Shown in pieces: positions 8,390 through 16,184 of a stretch of 64,000 nucleotides of DNA. The stretch spans positions 48,351 to 112,350 of the forward strand of contig JAMLIQ010000002.1 of the NCBI GenBank assembly GCA_023954095.1, written 5' to 3'. Under the pieces are notes generated by a model. It worked only from the letters and a program-made list of their open reading frames with translations, was not told the origin of the DNA and searched no databases. Numbering within the stretch: position 1 is the stretch's first letter; every line of letters begins with the position of its first letter. Made by a program: the position numbers and the translations under genes. Origin of the DNA: Burkholderiaceae bacterium (GTDB lineage Bacteria; Pseudomonadota; Gammaproteobacteria; Burkholderiales; Burkholderiaceae_C).

Positions 8390-8658
8390 TTGCGCTCAAG
8401 TGGATTCGCTGGGTGAGATTGTGCCGTTAGCCAAAGCAAAATATGCACATGGCGACGGAACTCGATTGCCGCATCTGCTCTAGGTTAATATTGGTAGCAC
8501 CTCTGACCTCAGCCCATCCCAAAACCTATACACAGGCATCTTTGGCGTGCCAGTGCCAGCGAATGGCGTGAAATGACTCTGCTGTGTGGCGCGGCGTGCA
8601 CATATACACGCAGCCCGGCAGCTATTGCGGCAGCCAGAACACTTGGAATACGGGCAGA

Positions 8659-11600
8659 TTATTCGGAGCCGGGCTGTCGGGACTGGTATTCCGATGGCGT
8701 GCAGCCCAAGCGTTTGCGAAATACACGGCCCATGTACGAGGGGCTGGAATACCCCGCCTCCAGCGCAGCGCGCTTGGCGCTGGCGCCTTCGCGCAACAGG
8801 GCCTTGGCCTGGCGCAACTGCAGTTCGGCCACGTAATCACTAAAACCGCAACCGTAAAGTGCCTGCAGCTTGCGCTGCAGGGTGCGCGTGCTTTGGCCCA
8901 TGCGCTGGGCCACGGCTTCCAGGCCGCAGCCGCCTTGGGGCAGCAGGCTGAAGACGGTGGATTCGAGGCGGGCGAGGTACTGCGCATCGACGTGCGAGAG
9001 GGGCGGCACATTGGTGGCCGGGCCGGGTATTGCTTCTTCGGGTGTGCCGGGGGCAGCCAGGGTGGGGGCTGCTTCGCCCGGCGCGCCTGCAGCTTGCGTC
9101 AACTGCGCCAATTGCGCCAGCGCCCAGGCGCGGGTGCGGCGGCGGTTTGCCAGGTGGCTGTCGATGCGCAGGCGCAGGGTCTGTGGGTCGAAGGGCTTGG
9201 TGATGTAGTCGTCTGCCTGGCTTTGCCAGCCTTGTTGCTGGCTGTGCTGGTCTGCCATGGCGGTGAGCAGCACGATGGGAATGTGGCTGGTGTCCTGGTT
9301 GTGCCGAAGTTGGTTGAGCACGGTCAAGCCGTCCCCGTCGGGCAGCATGCGGTCGCAAACGATGAGATCGGGCAGGTGCGCGCGTGCCTGGGCCAGTGCA
9401 TCTGCCACGCTGGCGGCCAGGCGCAGGGCGTAGTGCGGCTCCAGCGCGTAGGCCAGCGCGGTTTGCAGGTCGGGGTCGTCTTCCGCCACGAGGAGTTGGG
9501 GGCGCTCGTCGCCGGGCGCTGTATTGGGGAGCACGCTTGCCGTGCCCAGGGGGCGGCTGGCTTCGCCGCAGCTCCAGGTGGCCGGGATTTCTGCAAAAAA
9601 GACGCAGCCTTGGCCGGGTTCGCTGCGCACCGCAATGCTGCCGCCCACGGCAAGCAGGCGGCTGTGGCAGATGTGCAGGCCTTGGCCATGGCCCCCGGTG
9701 CCGGATGCAGTGGCCTGGGCAGTGCGGTAACCGGCTTCGAAGATGCGGCTGCATTCTTCAGGAGTGAGGCCGGGGCCGGTGTCCGATACCGTGACCCGCA
9801 AGGCCGAGCTTTCGCTGTTCAGTTCTACGGCCAGGGTAATGGTGCCGTCCGCGGGGGTGTATTTGACGGCGTTGGAGAGCAGGTTGTGCAGCACGTCTTC
9901 AAGCACGGCGCGGTGCAGGGTGACGGCGACATCGGGCACCGGGGCTGCGTGCAGCGCGGTGCCGAGTGCTTGGGCGGCCTGGCGGTAGAGCTCTGCCATA
10001 GGGGTCAGGAAAGCCCCCAGGCAGAAGGTTTGCTGCTGCGTCCAGACAAGGTCGGCGCCACGGGGGTCGAAGGCGGCGCGGGTCAATTCTGTGACCAGCA
10101 GCTCCAGCCGCTCCACGCCACGCACCAGGGTGGCAAGGGCGTGGACTGCATCGGTGGTCTCTGCGCCCTGGGTGGTGTGCCGCAGCTGGTCCAATGGCAG
10201 GGTGATGAGGGAGAGCGGGGTTTTGAGCTCGTGCGCAACGCGGCGGTAGAAGTCGCTCTGGCTGTCCAGCAAACGGGCCAGCTCGGCGGCCTGCTGGTTC
10301 AGGCGCTGGTTCTGGTCAGAGATTTCGCGAGTTTGGGTGTCGATCTCGGCCTGCATGCGGGTGGCGCGGCTGCGCAGGGTGCGGGTGCGCAGGCCCGCCA
10401 GCGCCCAGGCCAGCCCCACAAAAAGCAACACCTCCAGCGCAATGGCCCATGGTCGCAACCACAAGGGTGGCAGCACGCGGAACGCCAGCTCCTGCGGCGG
10501 GCCGCTCTCTAGCCCACCGCCGGTGTAGCCCACGGCCTGGAAGCGGTAGGTGCCTGGCGAGAGGTTGTCGTAAAGCACTTCCAGCTGGCCCGGGGCGGCA
10601 TGCTTCCAGTGTTCATTGCGGGAACCCAGCAGGCGATAGCGCCAGCCGTTGCGCTGGCTGTTGAGGTAGTGCAGCACCTGGGGCACTACGCGGATACCGT
10701 TGCCTTCCAGTTCCCGCACCGCGTCTGAACCGGGGGCTGACGTATGGGGTATGGGTTGGAGGCGGGCGTCGCCGTCCGCCTGGTACAGCAGTTGCAATCG
10801 TGGCGCCGGCACGGGGTGGCCCAGGCGGTCGGTGCGCAGTCGGTTAAAACCACCGTTGCCGCCCAGCAGCAGATCGCCCGCGCGGGTGCGCAGCCAGGCA
10901 TTGAAGTTGAATTCGCTGCTCTGCAAGCCATCGCCCCGGTGGAAGCGGGTGGCCTCCAGGGTTTGGCGGTTGAAGCGGGTCAGGCCGTCGTTGGAGCTGA
11001 TCCACAGATCCGGGCCGTCCGGGATGGCGGTGTAGAGGGTGTTGTTACTGAGCCCTTGCTTTTCGTAGAAGAACCGCGCTCTGCGCTGCTGCAGGTCGAG
11101 CCGGGTCAGGCCCATGCCGGTGGCGAGCCACAGGATGCCGTCTTCGTCGCGGTGGATGGCGCGCACATCGTTGTCGCTCAAAAGCCCATCGGCTGCGCGC
11201 CAGGTGGTGAAATGCCCGGCACCGACGTCCTCCTGGGTGGGTGGCTCCCAGCGCGAAAGGCCGCCGCTGGTGCCTACCCATAGCGTGCCTTGCGCATCCT
11301 GGTACAGGCTGCGGATGCGGTTGTGCGGCAGGCTGCCCGGCTGGCCCTGCGCGGTGTAGTGCGTGACCAGGCCGCTGGCCGGGTCGAGCCGGTTGAGTCC
11401 TTTGTCGGTGCCCACCCACAACATGCCTTGCTTGTCGCGCAGCAGCAGGCGTGCGCGGGTGGCGGTGGTCAGCTCTTTGCGCCATATGCGGTGCTGGCAT
11501 GTTACGGGGTCGAGCCGCACCAGCCCGCCATCGGCCAGGGCCAGCCACAGCAGGCGCTCGCCTTCAGGCAGGATGGCGCGCACGTCGCGGCCCAGCCCCA

Positions 11601-12780
11601 AGCCACTGCAGCGCCCACCATCGGCCAGATAGACATCCGCCCGGCCAAGCTGTGCGTCATAGCGGTTCATGCCACGCTGGGTGCCTACCCAAATGGCGCC
11701 GTCCGGCCCTTCGGCAAAGGCCCAGACCATGGGCCAGGCCAATCCGCCATTGGCGGCACGCGTGACGTCGTAGGCATGGTGCTCGAATGCGCTGCCATAG
11801 GGCATTACCAGGTTGGCTCCGGCATCGAAGGTGCCCGCCCACAGCACGCCACTGTGGTCAAGCATCAGGCTGATGACGTTGGTGCTGCTCAGGCTCGTGG
11901 GGGCTGGTGCGGAGTGGTTCCAGGTGTCGATATGACCACTGCCCGGGTCGATCCGGCTGATGCCACCCGCCCAGGTTGCAAACCAGATGGCGCCCTGGGG
12001 GTCTTCGGCAATGGCGGTGACTTCAGGCCCGGGGCCGCCGGAAATGGACTGCACCTGTTGGCTGGCTGGGTCTACGCGGTGGAGCCCGGCGGTCTCGGTG
12101 CCGACCCACAGGCTGCCGTCGCTTGCCACACGCAGGGCCAAGATGGGTGTTGTGGCAAGTGGGGGGACCCGTTCGATCAGGGTCGTATCAGGACTGAGGC
12201 GCCAAAGACCGCCCTGGCCACCCAGCCAGATGGCGCCGTCGGGCGTTTGAGCCAGCGCACGCACAGCGCCCAGTGGCCCCTCGCTGGATTTAGAAAAATG
12301 GGTGTAGCTGCCCTTGGCGCTGTCCAGGCGCGACAAACCGACTCCATGGCCAATCCAGAGGGCGCCGTCAGAGGTTTGCAACAGCGCCTCGACCTCCGCG
12401 CTGGGTAGCCCCGTGGGGGTGCCAAACGGGTAGCGCTCGAAGCGCTCCTCAGCTGCAAGCCAGCGGTTGAGACCGCCGCCCATCGTGCCCACCCACATAT
12501 CGCCGCCCGGCCCCGCCAGCAGGGCGCGGATGTAGTTGTCGCTCAGGCTGCGTGGATCTTCGGGGTCGTGCCGCAGATGGCGCACATGCGTCCCATCATG
12601 GATGTTCAGCCCGCTTTCCGTGCCAATCCAAACCTGCCCGGGGCCGTCTTGGGCGATGACGCGTGCGGTGACTTGCGATAGCCCCTGCTCAAGGCCAATG
12701 CGCTTGACCGTGAGCGGGCGGGGGGCGGCAAACCCATCGAACACCGAAATGAGCAGGGCAAGGAATAGTGCAAGGCGCAT
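8659..12780 (-). CDS. Hybrid two-component system protein (periplasmic propeller, kinase, receiver, AraC HTH)
   Basis: 1373 residues in one chain. Order: signal peptide (1-18); a long periplasmic sensor of repeated two-component-propeller units (about 30-680; motifs such as GQVWIGTESGLN, GTLWVGTSGGLSRW, GILWLATGMGLTRL); a Y_Y_Y domain (about 680-770); one membrane span (about 778-800); a coiled coil; HisKA with HELKTPLSL and phospho-acceptor His850; HATPase_c with N and G boxes (NLLSNAVKYTP, DTGPGLT); a receiver with Asp1143 in IVCDRMLPDGDG; and a C-terminal AraC helix-turn-helix (about 1265-1373). This is the HTCS architecture best known from Bacteroidetes glycan-utilisation loci, where the propeller senses a ligand and the AraC part activates nearby genes. 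Likely targets are the barrel and lipoprotein genes just downstream. Ligand unknown. Confidence 0.9.
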   Translation of the reverse strand: MRLALFLALLISVFDGFAAPRPLTVKRIGLEQGLSQVTARVIAQDGPGQVWIGTESGLNIHDGTHVRHLRHDPEDPRSLSDNYIRALLAGPGGDMWVGTMGGGLNRWLAAEERFERYPFGTPTGLPSAEVEALLQTSDGALWIGHGVGLSRLDSAKGSYTHFSKSSEGPLGAVRALAQTPDGAIWLGGQGGLWRLSPDTTLIERVPPLATTPILALRVASDGSLWVGTETAGLHRVDPASQQVQSISGGPGPEVTAIAEDPQGAIWFATWAGGISRIDPGSGHIDTWNHSAPAPTSLSSTNVISLMLDHSGVLWAGTFDAGANLVMPYGSAFEHHAYDVTRAANGGLAWPMVWAFAEGPDGAIWVGTQRGMNRYDAQLGRADVYLADGGRCSGLGLGRDVRAILPEGERLLWLALADGGLVRLDPVTCQHRIWRKELTTATRARLLLRDKQGMLWVGTDKGLNRLDPASGLVTHYTAQGQPGSLPHNRIRSLYQDAQGTLWVGTSGGLSRWEPPTQEDVGAGHFTTWRAADGLLSDNDVRAIHRDEDGILWLATGMGLTRLDLQQRRARFFYEKQGLSNNTLYTAIPDGPDLWISSNDGLTRFNRQTLEATRFHRGDGLQSSEFNFNAWLRTRAGDLLLGGNGGFNRLRTDRLGHPVPAPRLQLLYQADGDARLQPIPHTSAPGSDAVRELEGNGIRVVPQVLHYLNSQRNGWRYRLLGSRNEHWKHAAPGQLEVLYDNLSPGTYRFQAVGYTGGGLESGPPQELAFRVLPPLWLRPWAIALEVLLFVGLAWALAGLRTRTLRSRATRMQAEIDTQTREISDQNQRLNQQAAELARLLDSQSDFYRRVAHELKTPLSLITLPLDQLRHTTQGAETTDAVHALATLVRGVERLELLVTELTRAAFDPRGADLVWTQQQTFCLGAFLTPMAELYRQAAQALGTALHAAPVPDVAVTLHRAVLEDVLHNLLSNAVKYTPADGTITLAVELNSESSALRVTVSDTGPGLTPEECSRIFEAGYRTAQATASGTGGHGQGLHICHSRLLAVGGSIAVRSEPGQGCVFFAEIPATWSCGEASRPLGTASVLPNTAPGDERPQLLVAEDDPDLQTALAYALEPHYALRLAASVADALAQARAHLPDLIVCDRMLPDGDGLTVLNQLRHNQDTSHIPIVLLTAMADQHSQQQGWQSQADDYITKPFDPQTLRLRIDSHLANRRRTRAWALAQLAQLTQAAGAPGEAAPTLAAPGTPEEAIPGPATNVPPLSHVDAQYLARLESTVFSLLPQGGCGLEAVAQRMGQSTRTLQRKLQALYGCGFSDYVAELQLRQAKALLREGASAKRAALEAGYSSPSYMGRVFRKRLGCTPSEYQSRQPGSE

Positions 12781-12919
12781 TGGAGGATCGTACCTGCTCG
12801 TCCTGATTGCTCCATGGGGAACCCACTAGCAGCTGTTCAAAGACCTATCCATACACGTCAAGTTGTCATCGCCTCGAAGCGCAACGCTCCACCAATACGG
12901 CAAGCGCTACCAGCAAGAA

Positions 12920-12950
12920 CTATAGGAAATCTATAGGAACCCGCTATAGG
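12920..12950 (+). repeat. Three direct CTATAGG repeats
   Basis: CTATAGG begins at 12920, 12931 and 12944 (spacings 11 and 13), about one helical turn apart, in a locally AT-rich stretch just left of the iteron-like repeats. This could be a protein-binding array or the easily melted part of a small replication origin. Confidence 0.5.
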
Positions 12951-12957
12951 TATAGAG

Positions 12958-13058
12958 AAGGGGTGATCTAACGAACCGACAAGGGGCGATCTAACGACCA
13001 CCGCCCAGCACGCAATCAGGGGCGATGTATCGAACTCTCAAGGGGTGATGCAACGAGG
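12958..13058 (+). repeat. Four iteron-like direct repeats, consensus AAGGGGYGATSTAACGA
   Basis: Copies start at 12958, 12981, 13017 and 13040 (spacings 23, 36, 23). The first two share AAGGGG(T/C)GATCTAACGA; the other two differ at two or three bases. Even spacing in pairs, close similarity and a DnaA box 23 bases to the right resemble the iteron arrays bound by plasmid Rep proteins. No rep gene is visible in the window. Confidence 0.5.
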
Positions 13059-13080
13059 ACAACCTGCGCAGAACACAGAC

Positions 13081-13089
13081 TTATCCACA
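13081..13089 (+). promoter_or_regulatory. DnaA box TTATCCACA
   Basis: Exact match to the strong DnaA-binding consensus, 23 bases right of the last iteron-like repeat and 13 bases left of the integrase stop codon. A single box can occur by chance, but the position beside iteron-like repeats fits a replication origin remnant. Confidence 0.5.
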
Positions 13090-13101
13090 GAGACTGGCTC
13101 T

Positions 13102-14193
13102 CTACCCGAGCTTCTTCGCCAGGTCTTCAGCGCGTGGGTGGTAGTAACGCTTGAGCATGCGCAAGTCCTTGTGCCCGGTCACGGCAGACAACTCCAAGAC
13201 GTTACTCAGCTTTTCCGACAAGCGAGACGCCGCTTCATGGCGGGTGTCGTGGAAATGAACGTCATCCAGAAAACCCCGCACAGGACGCTTGCCGATGGCT
13301 CGGCAATCTTCCTTGTACTGCTGCTGAGCGCGCTCCAAGGCCCGATTGAAACCCTTGCGCAAAGCCATTGCCGTCGTGGGGAACACCGGCCCTTCAAACA
13401 CATCGTCGATACCAGCCAAAGATTGCAACCCTTGCAGGATGGCCACCGCCTTGCGTGATAAGGGCACCATGCGCGAATCGCCATTCTTGGTGTCTGGCAA
13501 AAATGCTGTCTGCCGAGCCAGATTCACATACTCCCAGCGCAAAGACAACAACTCTCCCCGGCGCATGGCCGTCTCCACGGCCAATTCAACCAGGGGCTGC
13601 AACCATGGGTTGCGCGCGCCCTTGCTGAAGGCACCATCGGTCTGACGTTCAACGCCCGCCAAGGCGGCGAGCAGATAGGCCATCTCCTCATCCGTAAAGC
13701 GTCTATCCCTTGCTTTGGCTTTCTCCGGACGGCGCACCAGAGGCACGGGGTTTTCGATATGGATGCCCCACTCACGCCGCGCGTGGTTGATTGCCGCCGA
13801 CAGAACGTCGATTTCACGGTTGACCGTCGCCCCGCTGACCTGCTTGAGACGCCGGTCGCGCCACGCCGCCACAATGGAGCTGTTCAAGGCTGAAATTTTG
13901 ATCTGGGTTAGGGCGGCGTCCTTGAGCAAGACCTTGATCTTGGTGGACTCCATCGCCGCAGATTTTTTATGCGGTGTAACTTCCTTCTCGTATCGCAATA
14001 GGATGTCGGCCAAGGTGTTGCGTTCGGCCTCTCGACGGTCGATGAAGCCGGTTGTTTCCAGCTCTCGCTCCATCGCGCGCACCCAGCGTTCGGCATCTTC
14101 TTTGTAAGAAAAGGTTCGTGACTGTGCCGGAAAACCACGGCGCCTGACCTTGGCCTGCCACTGTAGTTCTCCGCGTTTTGTGATAGTACCCAC
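13102..14193 (-). CDS. int: Tyrosine recombinase / phage-type integrase
   Basis: 363 residues. An N-terminal Arm-binding region (TITKRGELQWQAKVRRRGFP ... SRTFSYKEDAERWVRAMERE) is followed by a SAM-like core-binding domain (about 60-170) and the catalytic domain. Catalytic residues visible: Arg211 (AMRRGELL), His315 and Arg318 (HDTRHEA), a GHKD motif, and the nucleophile Tyr350 in RYYHP. All are present, so the enzyme should be active. It lies 75 bases inside a tRNA-Pro 3' fragment and is transcribed away from it, the standard layout for an element inserted into a tRNA 3' end. It probably catalyses excision and insertion of the region to its left. No excisionase gene seen nearby. Confidence 0.9.
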   Translation of the reverse strand: MGTITKRGELQWQAKVRRRGFPAQSRTFSYKEDAERWVRAMERELETTGFIDRREAERNTLADILLRYEKEVTPHKKSAAMESTKIKVLLKDAALTQIKISALNSSIVAAWRDRRLKQVSGATVNREIDVLSAAINHARREWGIHIENPVPLVRRPEKAKARDRRFTDEEMAYLLAALAGVERQTDGAFSKGARNPWLQPLVELAVETAMRRGELLSLRWEYVNLARQTAFLPDTKNGDSRMVPLSRKAVAILQGLQSLAGIDDVFEGPVFPTTAMALRKGFNRALERAQQQYKEDCRAIGKRPVRGFLDDVHFHDTRHEAASRLSEKLSNVLELSAVTGHKDLRMLKRYYHPRAEDLAKKLG

Positions 14194-14221
14194 CGGCCCG
14201 TGTCCCCGAAGTGTCCCAAAT

Positions 14222-14246
14222 AATGGGTTTTATCATACAACCCATT
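14222..14246. promoter_or_regulatory. Inverted repeat AATGGGTT-N9-AACCCATT in the integrase leader
   Basis: Perfect 8-base arms 29-53 bases upstream of the integrase ATG, between it and the tRNA fragment. The spacing suits an integrase autoregulatory or excisionase binding site, or a small hairpin limiting read-through. It lacks a U-run, so a terminator is less likely. Confidence 0.35.
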
Positions 14247-14268
14247 GATTTCATTGGAGATGCAATGG

Positions 14269-14315
14269 CGTTCGGGACGTAGAGGCCGGAGGTTCGAATC
14301 CTCTCACCCCGACCA
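14269..14315 (+). other. Right attachment site: 3' fragment of tRNA-Pro(CGG)
   Basis: The segment has an anticodon loop TTCGGGA (anticodon CGG), variable region, T stem and loop GGAGG-TTCGAAT-CCTCT, acceptor 3' strand CACCCCG, discriminator A and an encoded CCA. The acceptor strand would pair with CGGGGTG, and C1-G72 is typical of bacterial tRNA-Pro. The 5' half (D arm and acceptor 5' strand) is absent. Upstream sequence breaks tRNA pairing around 14266-14268, which marks the limit of identity. So this is not a functional tRNA gene but a duplicated 3' end left by site-specific integration (attR). The intact gene should lie at the other end, left of the window. Confidence 0.8.
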
Positions 14316-14380
14316 TATTCAGCATACCCAAGCAACATCGCTTGGCCTTCGCTGCAATTTACAGCCTCCTGGCGATCAGC

Positions 14381-14419
14381 GATGATAGGATGGTTTCCAC
14401 ACTTTCCTTCTTATCATCG
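14381..14419 (+). promoter_or_regulatory. Inverted repeat in the pilB leader
   Basis: CGATGATA at 14381-14388 and TATCATCG at 14412-14419 pair perfectly over a 23-base loop and end five bases before the pilB ATG. The right arm occupies the place of the ribosome site, so folding could limit pilB translation. It could equally be a protein-binding site. No thermodynamic calculation was made. Confidence 0.3.
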
Positions 14420-14424
14420 GTTAC

Positions 14425-16161
14425 ATGGCTGCAGTCGATTCCGCCCAGAAAGATTCCGCATCAGTTTCCCTCCCAGGCTTGGGCAGGGCATTGATATCTG
14501 CGGGCAAACTGACCCCCAAAGCAGCGGAGGAGATCTACAAGAAATCGCTGGCCGGTCGCAGCAGTTTCATCGCTGAAGTCACGGGCACCGGTGTGGTCTC
14601 GGCCGCCGACCTGGCGCATACCGTCTCCGCTGTGTTTGGCGCACCATTGCTCGACCTCAACGCCATTGATCCCCTGCGGCTTCCCAAGGACTTGCTGGAC
14701 GCCAAGATTTGTCAGTCCTACCGTGTTCTGGTTCTGAGCAAGCGCAACAACCGCCTGATCGTTGCAACGGCAGATCCCACGGACCAGGAAGCGGCCGAGA
14801 AAATCAAATTCACCACGCAAATGGGCGTGGACTGGGTCATTGCCGAATACGACAAGCTCTCCAAATTGGTGGACGCCAACACCAAATCGGTAGGTGAAAG
14901 TCTGGATACATTCAATTCCAGCGGCGACTTCGAATTTGACGACGTCACCGTTGAGGAATCCACCGAAGCCGCAGACACCGGTACGGCGGATGTTGAAGAC
15001 GCGCCCATTGTCAAGTTCCTGCACAAGATGCTGCTTGACGCCTTCAATATGCGGGCATCGGATTTGCATTTCGAGCCGTATGAACACCATTACCGGGTGC
15101 GTTTTCGCATTGATGGCGAATTGCGTGAAATCGCATCGCCACCGATTGCCATCAAGGACAAGCTGGCCTCGCGGATCAAAGTGATCTCCCGCCTCGATAT
15201 CTCCGAAAAACGGGTACCGCAGGACGGCCGCATGAAGCTCAAGGTGGGGCCTGACCGGGTGATCGATTTCCGCGTCAGCACCTTGCCGACCTTGTTTGGC
15301 GAAAAGATCGTGATCCGTATTCTGGACCCCAGCAGTGCCAAGATGGGAATCGACGCGCTGGGTTACGACGCCGTGGAAAAGGAGCGCCTGCTCACCGCGA
15401 TTGAACGTCCTTACGGCATGATTCTCGTCACAGGACCCACGGGTTCCGGCAAGACCGTGTCGCTCTATACCTGCTTGAATTTGCTGAACAAGCCAGGTGT
15501 CAACATTGCCACCGCGGAAGATCCTTCTGAAATCAACCTGCCGGGTGTCAACCAGGTGAACGTGAATGACAAGGCCGGGCTGACTTTCGCTGTGGCGCTC
15601 AAGTCGTTTTTGCGCCAGGATCCCGACATCATCATGGTCGGGGAAATCCGCGACCTGGAAACAGCCGACATCTCCATCAAAGCCGCCCAAACCGGTCACC
15701 TGGTGCTTTCCACCTTGCACACCAACGATGCGCCAACGACGCTGACCCGTATGCGCAACATGGGCATCGCACCATTCAATATTGCATCCAGCGTCATTCT
15801 CATTACGGCGCAGCGTCTGGCCCGTCGCCTGTGTCCACAATGCAAGGCACCGGCAGACATTCCCCACGAAGCATTGATTGAAGCAGGCTACGCGGAGGAA
15901 GAGGTCGACGGCACCTGGGTGCCCTACAAGCCCGTCGGCTGTTCTGCCTGCAATAACGGCTACAAGGGCCGTGTCGGCATCTACCAGGTCATGCCCGTCA
16001 CCGAAGATATCCAGCGCATTATTCTGCGCGACGGCAGCGCCCTGGAGATCGCAGAACAAGCGCGGCGCGACGGAGTACGCTCCCTGCGCGAATCCGGCCT
16101 TCACAAGGTACGGCAGGGCATGACCTCGCTCGAGGAAGTCCTGGCCGTTACCAACATATAA
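14425..16161 (+). CDS. pilB: Type IV pilus assembly ATPase PilB
   Basis: 578 residues, normal for PilB. N-terminal MshE/T2SSE-N region (about 15-150), then the hexameric ATPase. Visible motifs: Walker A GPTGSGKT (337-344), Asp box/Walker B region DPDIIMVGEIRD (about 400-411), His box GHLVLSTLHTNDAPTT, and a zinc tetracysteine (CPQC 470-473 and CSAC 506-509). The enzyme powers pilus extension at the cytoplasmic side of the inner membrane. It is followed 23 bases later by pilC and then overlapping pilD, one operon. Its start lies 109 bases right of the integrated element's attachment site, so the promoter must be in that short interval or inside the element. Confidence 0.95.
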   Translation: MAAVDSAQKDSASVSLPGLGRALISAGKLTPKAAEEIYKKSLAGRSSFIAEVTGTGVVSAADLAHTVSAVFGAPLLDLNAIDPLRLPKDLLDAKICQSYRVLVLSKRNNRLIVATADPTDQEAAEKIKFTTQMGVDWVIAEYDKLSKLVDANTKSVGESLDTFNSSGDFEFDDVTVEESTEAADTGTADVEDAPIVKFLHKMLLDAFNMRASDLHFEPYEHHYRVRFRIDGELREIASPPIAIKDKLASRIKVISRLDISEKRVPQDGRMKLKVGPDRVIDFRVSTLPTLFGEKIVIRILDPSSAKMGIDALGYDAVEKERLLTAIERPYGMILVTGPTGSGKTVSLYTCLNLLNKPGVNIATAEDPSEINLPGVNQVNVNDKAGLTFAVALKSFLRQDPDIIMVGEIRDLETADISIKAAQTGHLVLSTLHTNDAPTTLTRMRNMGIAPFNIASSVILITAQRLARRLCPQCKAPADIPHEALIEAGYAEEEVDGTWVPYKPVGCSACNNGYKGRVGIYQVMPVTEDIQRIILRDGSALEIAEQARRDGVRSLRESGLHKVRQGMTSLEEVLAVTNI

Positions 16162-16184
16162 GAACTACCAGACAAGGAAGCGCA

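Larger units (their letters stand above)
8047..8658. other. 612-base gene-free, AT-rich regulatory region
   Basis: No convincing coding frame. It separates the stop of the hybrid regulator (8659) from the start of the barrel gene (8046), both on the minus strand, so it should contain the barrel/lipoprotein promoter. It holds a perfect 14-base palindrome at 8129-8142 and a 6-5-6 inverted repeat at 8373-8389, with several A/T runs between them, unlike the GC-rich genes on the right. Confidence 0.5.
12781..13101. other. 321-base gene-free segment with iteron-like repeats
   Basis: It lies between the regulator start and the integrase stop. It contains three CTATAGG repeats, four 18-19 base iteron-like repeats and a perfect DnaA box (separate entries). 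I see no coding frame. The regulator promoter must lie in its left part, but no clear -35/-10 pair is visible. Confidence 0.5.

Noticed and set aside
8584-10512. A 642-codon open frame opposite the hybrid regulator
   Set aside because: A Gly/Ala/Gln-rich shadow of the regulator with no recognised domain; the regulator carries complete catalytic motifs.
14269-14315. A functional tRNA-Pro gene
   Set aside because: The D arm, 5' acceptor strand and most of the 5' anticodon strand are missing, so the sequence cannot fold as a tRNA. It is called an attachment site instead.
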